Source: a virus
DNA: 64,000 bases
Virus record (IMG/VR): IMGVR_UViG_3300020169_000014
Span: 1 to 64,000 of that record
Reading direction: 5' to 3' (one strand)
In this document: piece after piece, positions 24,961 through 32,500 of the stretch
How the letters are laid out: each line of letters starts with the position of its first letter
Position numbering within the stretch: the stretch's first letter is position 1
Program-made: the position numbers and the translations under genes
Notes under the pieces: generated by a model
Seen by the model: only the letters and a program-made list of their open reading frames with translations
Told to the model about the DNA's origin: nothing
Database searches by the model: none

Positions 24961-26952
24961 TTAGTATGTTCCACCATCGAGTGTTGCGATAGTCACAAAA
25001 CCAGATGTAATGGTGAATTGGTCTGAGTCAAAAGACGCAACACCTTTGTTAGTATAACTTGCAATCTCTGCCGCGAATGTGATAGTATTATCACTGTCTT
25101 GTGCAGCACCATAGGTAATGTCCATACCTTCACCGGCAGCGAAGAATGTGTTACCTAGATGGTCTTCGATATATTCACGAAGAACCGTACCATTGCGATA
25201 GATCTCACCACCAACATCTAGATCTTTGTTGGTGTTCCACTTGTCTCCTGCAACAGAGTAAGTGATTGTTGCATTTGCACCATTGACCGTAATACCTGCA
25301 CCATTTGCAGCGGTCGCATCTGCGGCACTATCTGCAAGAACAAGGTTAAGGTCATTGATCGACATAGTAGTCGAGTTAATGATTGTCTGCGTACCCTGTA
25401 CAACAAGGTCACCCAGTACAAGAACTTGACCACCGTTAGAGTCTCCACCTTTAGGGTCAAGTACAAGAACCTCGGTAGAACTGTTAGTAGAGATCTTGTT
25501 ACCATCGATACGAATTGTATCGGTAGTAATACCGGTTAGACCGGTGAGATCTGTAATAGTCGCACCAAGTGCAACCGTAGTATCACCTATTGTGATGTCA
25601 TCATTTACTAAATCTGCATTTGCAATAGACGCAGCCTTCAGACTTACGTGACCATTCGATATATCAAAGTCAGTATCTTCGAAAGATGCAATACCTTTGT
25701 TGGCACCATTCGCATCTTCACCTTCGATAGAGATGTTAGTACCTGCATGACCTACATTGATACCTTCTCCACCAAGGATAGATACCATGTGACCAGTAAT
25801 AGGAACAATACCATCATCAGTTGTGATTTGTTTCACTACCGAAGAATCGAGACTTACGTCACCAGAGTTGAGTGTGAAGTCACTCGAATTAAATTTAGCG
25901 GTACCCAGTTGTGAATACGATGCGGTTCTTGGTGTAATAGTTACTGTTGCACCTGCACCAGTTACATCCAGACCCTGTACGCCATTACCGAGGATATTGA
26001 AATCATGTCCGATAGGAGTTACAGATCCAGAGTCTGTAGTGATGAGTTTTACTACATCATCCACCAAAGATACTGAACCGGAAGTTACATCAAAGTCATC
26101 AGAGAGGAACTGAGCAACACCCTTCGAAGAAGTAGTCGCATCATCAATTGCATAGTCTACAGTATTTGTAGTTGCGGTATATGTAAGAGTGAGACCATTA
26201 CCGGTTGCGGTAAATGTCAAGTCCGAGTCAAGTAGACTGATAGGATCTGAGTTGACAGTCAAGTTTGTTGCAACGTTCGCAACAGAAGCCGCAGTCAAAC
26301 GACCTTGTGCATCAACTGTGAAAGTTGGAATCTGTGTGGTAGAACCATATGACCCAGGCGTTACCGCAGTACTGTCTAAGTCAAAAGTAATTGCATCATC
26401 AGTAACAGTAGATGTCAGACCTGTACCACCACCGAATGTCAATATACCGGTAGAAGTATTGAACGTGTCATTAGTACCGTTATCTGCACCGATAGTAAAA
26501 GTGTTGGTAGCAATTTGATCATCTACATATCCTTTGTTCGCAGCATCCGAGTCATGGGTAGGAGTCGCAACACCGTGAAGTTGTACGTTTAGAAAATCGA
26601 CTTCATTACCTTGAGTGTCAATTGTAAGTCCACCAGTTACACTGATAGAACTCCCATCAATAATAATGTCATCGACTTTTAAAATATCAAGTTTGCTATC
26701 CGCATCAACAATGAGTGCACTATTCGGGGTAACTGTGCCTTTGTCATGGTCGAGCATTTGAGTGAAGAATTTACCACCAATAACTTCGTGGTTGACTGCA
26801 TTACCTGCGATTTCAGTACCAGTACCGATATATAAACGGTCACCACCATTGGAACCATTATCGGGCAAGTATGAATATGCTAATTCACCTTGGCCAAGTG
26901 TGGACGGATCTCCCGAAGTCCCCGACCGTTTTATTCTTAATAATGATGCCAT
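24961..26952 (-). CDS. Fibre-type structural protein (663 aa)
   Basis: N-terminal block SLLRIKRSGTSGDPSTLGQG then GELAYSYLPD and RLYIGTG is the same type of virion-anchor as in the 1409-aa gene. A DSDAANKGYVDDQIA motif near residue 135 is typical of phage fibres (trimeric shaft start). The rest is Thr/Ser/Asp/Gly-rich beta repeats, including four copies of a unit like KGVAQFLSDDFDVTSGSVSL (near 285, 350, 415 and 640), each with GxAxFxSxxFxxxxGxVxL. Start codon overlaps the stop of the 74-aa gene (TAATG). Probably a fibre subunit; receptor role unproven. Confidence 0.75.
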   Translation of the reverse strand: MASLLRIKRSGTSGDPSTLGQGELAYSYLPDNGSNGGDRLYIGTGTEIAGNAVNHEVIGGKFFTQMLDHDKGTVTPNSALIVDADSKLDILKVDDIIIDGSSISVTGGLTIDTQGNEVDFLNVQLHGVATPTHDSDAANKGYVDDQIATNTFTIGADNGTNDTFNTSTGILTFGGGTGLTSTVTDDAITFDLDSTAVTPGSYGSTTQIPTFTVDAQGRLTAASVANVATNLTVNSDPISLLDSDLTFTATGNGLTLTYTATTNTVDYAIDDATTSSKGVAQFLSDDFDVTSGSVSLVDDVVKLITTDSGSVTPIGHDFNILGNGVQGLDVTGAGATVTITPRTASYSQLGTAKFNSSDFTLNSGDVSLDSSVVKQITTDDGIVPITGHMVSILGGEGINVGHAGTNISIEGEDANGANKGIASFEDTDFDISNGHVSLKAASIANADLVNDDITIGDTTVALGATITDLTGLTGITTDTIRIDGNKISTNSSTEVLVLDPKGGDSNGGQVLVLGDLVVQGTQTIINSTTMSINDLNLVLADSAADATAANGAGITVNGANATITYSVAGDKWNTNKDLDVGGEIYRNGTVLREYIEDHLGNTFFAAGEGMDITYGAAQDSDNTITFAAEIASYTNKGVASFDSDQFTITSGFVTIATLDGGTY

Positions 26953-27176
26953 TAGTATTGGCCTCCGTTAACTTCTTGATTGTTTAATTCAGTTTTTGCC
27001 TCAAAATTGCCTGTGGATTCACTGAATACTAGAACTGCACCATCCGTAACATTACTGGTATCTACACCACCGATATTATTGATATTGCCTGTAGTTGATG
27101 TGATACGTCTGATTGGTTTCCCAACAACGACCCTTTTAACTTTAGTTTTTCCTCTAAGGGATACCGTGACAGCCAT
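26952..27176 (-). CDS. Small structural protein preceding fibre genes
   Basis: 74 aa. A basic N terminus (VSLRGKTKVKRVVVGKPIRR) is followed by a strand-rich segment (VDTSNVTDGAVLVFSESTGN) similar in style to phage fibre N-terminal units (TDGAxLVxxxxTxxF), ending in Gly/Asn/Gln. It is four bases after the 124-aa gene and overlaps the next gene by one base. Likely a connector or fibre-attachment peptide; the family is not recognised. Confidence 0.6.
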   Translation of the reverse strand: MAVTVSLRGKTKVKRVVVGKPIRRITSTTGNINNIGGVDTSNVTDGAVLVFSESTGNFEAKTELNNQEVNGGQY

Positions 27177-27180
27177 ATAT

Positions 27181-27540
27181 TTACCTTGTTACCGAAGGTG
27201 AGACTTTGATCTTACCCTCTAAAATTCGTTCAATGAGAATATTACCGTCACTATCATTGACCGCTAATTCAACGTCATAGACGTAACGTGTTCTGGTATT
27301 GAGGGTGTCAGTTTGAGTATTTGTGAGGGATAAAACTGCAATACCATCTGTTGCGGGTTCGCTAACGATAGTGGTGAAATCTAGGATCTCATCACTGTCA
27401 ACAGAAGTGTAACTACGTTTCATTTTTGCGTTAACGGTATGTCCAGTCAAGTTTTTCTTGGAACCGTCAGTTTCCTGAAGGTGCAACTCGATTGCAACGT
27501 CTGCGCCTTGATCAATTGTAAAGTCTTCGTAATCTGCCAT
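27181..27540 (-). CDS. Beta-rich structural protein (Ig-like domain candidate)
   Basis: 119 codons from ATG at 27540 (MADYEDFTIDQGADVAIELH); in-frame starts at 27552 (ATG) and 27555 (TTG) are alternatives. The strand pattern TVNAKMKRSYTS, DGIAVLSLTNTQTDTL, YVYDVELAVND, ILIERILEGKIKVSP resembles the N-terminal domain of phage baseplate upper (BppU-like) and fibre-adaptor proteins. It opens the transcript of a late promoter 38 bases upstream and leads into three fibre genes, so a docking role is reasonable. Confidence 0.6.
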   Translation of the reverse strand: MADYEDFTIDQGADVAIELHLQETDGSKKNLTGHTVNAKMKRSYTSVDSDEILDFTTIVSEPATDGIAVLSLTNTQTDTLNTRTRYVYDVELAVNDSDGNILIERILEGKIKVSPSVTR

Positions 27541-27577
27541 TCCAGTTCCCATCAAACCAAAGTTGTGTCTATGGTTT

Positions 27578-27585
27578 TATTTATA
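27578..27585 (-). promoter_or_regulatory. Late promoter motif TATAAATA
   Basis: Perfect late motif on the minus strand in the gap between the second oxygenase-like gene and the 119-aa structural gene. It is well placed to drive the fibre genes and the neck genes behind them. Confidence 0.8.
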
Positions 27586-27612
27586 TGTTTTGGAAACTGG
27601 AAAACGAGATAT

Positions 27613-28308
27613 TTATTCGTCTGAACTAATTTCTTCGAGTAAATCTTCGCGAAGTTCAGCGGATAGTTGGGAAGTATCGAAAGTGAAAGATACTGTACAT
27701 CTCCAACAGTCAGTCTTCGCGGCATGATAGAACAATCTTTCGGGTTCACCGTAATGACCAAAGTATGCTGCCTTGCACTGCCACCCTGGCTTATCTTCCA
27801 TCACCACAACTTCTTTTGATATAGGATCTACATATTCGAATTGACCTTCTCCAGTTTCCGACCACGTGAAGATCAAATTATACGCTGCTGCATTTGCATT
27901 ATTGTGCCAAGAGATAAAACCACCGGGCGGATACCATGCGGTTAGTGCATTATTTTTCACACCCAACCAATTCATAAGTCCTTGATTCATGTGCGCGAGT
28001 TCTGCGGTTCTATCTTTTCTTACCGAGGGATGAACCCCGTTATTGAAAAATTCATGTCCCTTGCGACCAACACTCATTTCATAACCATACATCTGATCGG
28101 GAAATCCTTCGTGTCGGGTTCCTTGATCTAATATTTCTTCCAGATGACCTTTACCCGCCCAGAAATGTCTATTCCGTGATTCGTGAGAACAACTCTTATG
28201 AAATGTTTCCTCGAAGTCAGGGATATCTCTGGTCAAGAAATCTCGATAGGCATTTAATTTCACCAATAAGTCTTGGTTCATCACCGGAATGTCTTGCATA
28301 TAACTCAT
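27613..28308 (-). CDS. 2OG-Fe(II) oxygenase-like protein (paralogue 2)
   Basis: 231 aa. The same core as the protein at 6504-7127: YPPGGFISWHNN (H135-N136-N137), YNLIFTWSETGEGQFEYVDP at 143-162, GWQCKAAYFG at 175-184, H195 in LFYHAAKTD and R203. The HxD Asp is again Asn. The N-terminal 110 residues differ from paralogue 1 and may set substrate choice (HFWAGKGHLEEIL). It is joined to the glycosyltransferase gene by an ATGA overlap and follows the Y-T-R repeat fibres, so a role in modifying fibre residues is possible but unproven. Confidence 0.75.
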   Translation of the reverse strand: MSYMQDIPVMNQDLLVKLNAYRDFLTRDIPDFEETFHKSCSHESRNRHFWAGKGHLEEILDQGTRHEGFPDQMYGYEMSVGRKGHEFFNNGVHPSVRKDRTAELAHMNQGLMNWLGVKNNALTAWYPPGGFISWHNNANAAAYNLIFTWSETGEGQFEYVDPISKEVVVMEDKPGWQCKAAYFGHYGEPERLFYHAAKTDCWRCTVSFTFDTSQLSAELREDLLEEISSDE

Positions 28309-29039
28309 ATAATATATCCGTCCTTATCTAATCCACAGGAATAATGTCTGACAATAACTTCACCTTCTGGTCTAGTCCTTGCCCAGTTGAATGCGTTATA
28401 ATAGTTCCAACGCAAATCATCTTCCAAGATACCATACTTCAGGTCTTTGTATTTAGGTTCTTTCTCGGTCAACCACCAAAGACTGAACTGATCCCATGAC
28501 CGAAGACTTTCTATATATCCTTCAGGCCACCAGTCACGATCCATTTGTCTGCGTGTGAGATCCCACCAATCATCCATGAACTCACGTACAATAGGTTTGG
28601 TCATATCGTAAAGTGCAACACCACCACATAGAGTGAACTTGGATGGGCCATCGGGAGTATCAAAACTTCTTTCGGCATAGACATATTCACGATCATCGGT
28701 CAATTCAGAGAATAAGATGTCTTCGTCACGTCTTTCCAATTCATCAAAACAAATGCGGATATCTTCGTGTTCCACTTCCATATCAACATCGAGGTACATG
28801 GTTAGGTCATATGGAGAACGAGCCATACCATCTAGTTTTGCACGGTAGTGGGATGAACACCATTCAACATTATCAAATAAATCTCGGTGTATTTCTTCGA
28901 ACATCCACTCTTCGCAGAATAGTGTAATCTTCGCATCTTCGTAATAATCCAGAATAGATTCTGCTAGATTGATCGCATACCGATAGAAGTTAATCTTATT
29001 CGATGCAACCAACACATAACCTTTAGACTTCTCAGACAT
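28305..29039 (-). CDS. Glycosyltransferase (GT-A, GT8-like)
   Basis: 244 aa from ATG at 29039; an ATG five codons earlier (29054) is possible. Nucleotide-sugar-dependent transferase. Visible: the N-terminal strand GYVLVASNKINFYRYAINLA, the acceptor helix RAKLDGMARSPYD at 66-78, and the metal-binding DVD at 84-86 in MYLDVDMEV, as in GT8-type enzymes. Later: FTLCGGVALYD, SWDQFSLWWL and a final VIVRHYSCGLDKDG whose His can complete the metal site. No membrane segment, so a cytoplasmic enzyme. Overlaps the coiled-coil gene by 8 bases. The acceptor is unknown; the preceding repeat fibres are the obvious candidates by position. Confidence 0.82.
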   Translation of the reverse strand: MSEKSKGYVLVASNKINFYRYAINLAESILDYYEDAKITLFCEEWMFEEIHRDLFDNVEWCSSHYRAKLDGMARSPYDLTMYLDVDMEVEHEDIRICFDELERRDEDILFSELTDDREYVYAERSFDTPDGPSKFTLCGGVALYDMTKPIVREFMDDWWDLTRRQMDRDWWPEGYIESLRSWDQFSLWWLTEKEPKYKDLKYGILEDDLRWNYYNAFNWARTRPEGEVIVRHYSCGLDKDGYII

Positions 29040-29487
29040 CTTCCTCAACTCCAAGTTCTTCTTTTAAAAGCAACATAGCAAAAAGATTCGCTTCTACCTT
29101 GGACTTTGCTCGTCTAAGTTTAGACTTGAGTTTTCTGTTCTTAGAGTTTTTAATTTCTTCGGTTTCGAAGATTTCTAATTTATAGTTAAAGAGTTCTTCT
29201 AACTTACGTGCACGTGCGTGTTCCACATCACGTTGTTTATCTTCTTCTTTTTCGGCAGCTTTACGAATCTTACGGTCTTCGGTATTTCTATCTACAGACT
29301 CTTCACCTAAAGCATCAATGACTTCATTGAACAATTCATTTTCACTACCATCCTTATTCTTGCGACTCAACATCATTACTTGTCGGGTCTCGCGATCCAG
29401 ATCATCTTTCATTTCTAGGATACAGTTGAGTTTTTCTTTCTCCTCTGTTTCCCAGAACGCATTATCCATCCATCTTTTATAACTCAT
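29032..29487 (-). CDS. Charged coiled-coil protein of unknown function
   Basis: 151 aa. Over half of the residues are charged; long heptad-like helices run through residues 15-60 (EEKEKLNCILEMKDDLDRET) and 70-140 (DRKIRKAAEKEEDKQRDVEH, KNRKLKSKLRRAKSKVEANL). No membrane or signal segment. The gene lies between the 1786-aa fibre and the glycosyltransferase. A fibre chaperone or assembly factor comparable in role (not sequence) to T4 gp57A/gp38 is one reading. The family is not recognised. Confidence 0.6.
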   Translation of the reverse strand: MSYKRWMDNAFWETEEKEKLNCILEMKDDLDRETRQVMMLSRKNKDGSENELFNEVIDALGEESVDRNTEDRKIRKAAEKEEDKQRDVEHARARKLEELFNYKLEIFETEEIKNSKNRKLKSKLRRAKSKVEANLFAMLLLKEELGVEEDV

Positions 29488-29508
29488 TTCAGTTCTCCAA
29501 TTGTATAT

Positions 29509-29516
29509 TATTTACA
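29509..29516 (-). promoter_or_regulatory. Late promoter variant TGTAAATA
   Basis: One mismatch from TATAAATA on the minus strand, 22 bases before the coiled-coil gene; GGAG follows at normal ribosome-binding distance. Candidate promoter for the coiled-coil, glycosyltransferase and oxygenase-like genes. Confidence 0.5.
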
Positions 29517-29536
29517 TTATACTATATATCAAAAGA

Positions 29537-32500
29537 TTAAGCAACCCTTACGTACAAGGTATATGTCTCAATCACTCCTGTTCCGGAATCAACAGTTGTT
29601 CCGGTATAATTACCAGTAAAGTTTCTGGCATAATTTCCTGCGAATGTTCTACTATAGTTACCCGCAAAACCTCTACTATAATTACCAGTAAAGTCACCTA
29701 AGTATGACGAGGTTCTAGTTCTAGTAGAATCTATGGTATATGCTGAATTTCGACTTCTACTAAAAGTGGATACTCTAGTTCGTGCAGAGGTTCTGACCGA
29801 AGTTCTTGAGTAGTCCCCAACAAAAGTTCTACTATAGTTACCAGTAAAGTCTCCGACATAATTAGAAGATCGGGTTCTTGCATATTCACCAACAAAGGTT
29901 CTATTGTAGTTACCCACAAAGTTACCCGCAAAGTCTGAAGTAGAATCCCGAGTATATTCTCCTACAAAGTTTCTGTTGTAGTTACCAACAAAATCTCCTA
30001 CGAAAGTCCGGCCATAATTACCACCAAATATTCTTGAGAAGTTACCAGTGTATTCTCCTACAAAATCAGTCGCACGAGTTCTTGCATATTCTCCCACAAA
30101 GTTTCTGTTGTAGTTGCCGACATAGTTACCCGCAAAACCTCTTGCATAGTTACCAACAAATCCTCTATTGTAGTTACCGACAAAATTACCCGCGAATGTA
30201 CTGATACTATTTCTTGTGTATTCCCCAACAAAAGTTCTATTGAAATTGCCGGTATAATTACCCCCAAATCCACGATTGTAATTACCTGCGAATGCACGAG
30301 CATAGTCACCAATAAAGTTTCCAATAGAGTCGGTTACCCGAGTCCTAGAATAGTTACCTGCGAATGCACGAGCATAGTTACCTTCAAATGCACGAGTCGA
30401 AGTGCGGAGAGATATACGGGTATAGTTACCAACGAATCCTCTATTATAGTTACCGACAAAATTACCTGCGAATGTACTGATACTATTTCTGGTATAGTTT
30501 CCGGTAAAGGTTCTACCATAGTCACCAACAAAGTTTCCAATAGAGTCGGTTATACGAGTTCTTGCGTAGGCAGATACACGATTACGAATATAAGACGATG
30601 CACGAGTACGTATATATGTGGATATTCTACTACGGGTCGATATACGAGTATATTCACCAGTATAGTTGCCGGTGTAGTTGCCTGCAAATCCACGAGTATA
30701 ATCACCAGTGAAATTACCTGCGAACGTGCGAGTATAGTTCGATGACAATGTGAGCATATCAGTGATACTAGGACTTGCTGCGTTTGTAGTATCATCTACA
30801 CGAGGTTCCCAGAACTGTTGATTGGTCGCGGTATCTGTTGAGTAATACAAGTATGTTCTGTGGTATGCAGTAGTGTTACCACTCCAGACAAAATCATTCT
30901 GAGCGGATACAACTTTCTCACCCGCCATATTATAGATACCAGAGTCAGCATGAGCCGCACCGGTACCAGAACCTTCGGGGAAAACGTGACCGACTACCAA
31001 AAACCATTCGTTTTGAGATTCGGTACCATACCACCAACCTCTCGCTTGGAAGTACGGATTACTGTTAGATGCACCATTACTTCTGTTCAATACTGTTCCG
31101 CCAACACCAAGATAGAATGAACCATTACCAATAACTTTACGTCTTACCCATGTAGAGAATCTGTATAGTTTGGTTTTATCAACTGAGAAAGCTGAAGTAT
31201 TCCAACCACCATCTGCATTAGATGTCGCATCTTGATTTGACACATCCCAAACGATATCAGTACCCTTCGGAGAAGTGTCGGAAATACGTGAGTTACCGTC
31301 CCCGTTCTGATTATAGTTAGTTGCAGAACCAGTACCAACTGTCCAAGCAGGAAAGTTCTGCCACAACAAGTTAGATTGATCTGAGTAACGTGTACCAGTT
31401 GTACCTACGAACTGAACGATACTATCACGAGTTGATGTACGAGTATACGTAGAACTTCTGTTTTGAATACGAGTTCTTGTGTAATTACTAGGTCTACTGC
31501 GTGTAGATATTCTAATGTATGCGGATGATCTACTACGTGCCGATATACGAGTATATGTGGAGAGACGGCCGCGGGTCGATGGGTTTATTGAAGTGCGAAT
31601 ATATGAAGAATTTCTACTACGGGTCGATATTCTAGTATACGCAGAGATGCGAGTTCGCGAATAGTCACCTATAAAGTTTCGCGAATAGTTTCCTATGTAG
31701 TCTCCGGTATAATATCCAATGCGAGTGTAGTCGCCTATGTAGTCACCTGCATAAGATCCAATGCGAGTATAGTCACCCGTAAAGTCACCTGCGTAATATC
31801 CAATGCGAGTAAAGTATAATGGAGTTATTCTATTACGAATAGATATGCGAGTATAGTCTCCGGTATAGTACAATGTGCGAGTATAGTTACCGATGTAATA
31901 TAGAGTTCGAGTATAGTCGCCTGTATAATACAATGTACGAGTATAGTTACCGGTGTAATATAGAGTTCGAGTATAGTCGCCCGTAAAGTTACCTATATAA
32001 TATCCGGTTCGGATATAGGTATCGATTCGATTCGAAGTACGGGTACTTGTTCTAATGTACGTACCGGTTCCAATTCTAGTACGTATAGATGTTCTGATAT
32101 AATATCCGGTCGCAGTTCTGGTTCTCGAAGAATATCTCAGGTAATTCGCAACCCCCAAATAATCACCGGTATAATACACTGTCTGTTTAACTATTCGAGT
32201 ATAGTCACCTACATAGTTAACTATTCTATTATAGTTACCTACAAAATTACCAACATAATACAATGTACGAGTGTAGTTACCTGTGAAATTACCAATGTAA
32301 TACAATGTACGAGTGTAGTTACCTGTGAAATCACCTGCATAATATGATGTACGTTGGTAGTATAATGTAGCAATTCTGTCTCTTATTGATATACGTTGGT
32401 AGTTACCAGTCGCAATTCTGGTACGAATATATGTTCCGGTGGCAGTTCTGGTACGAATATATGTTCCGGTGGCAGTTCTGGTTCTGATATAGTCACCAGT

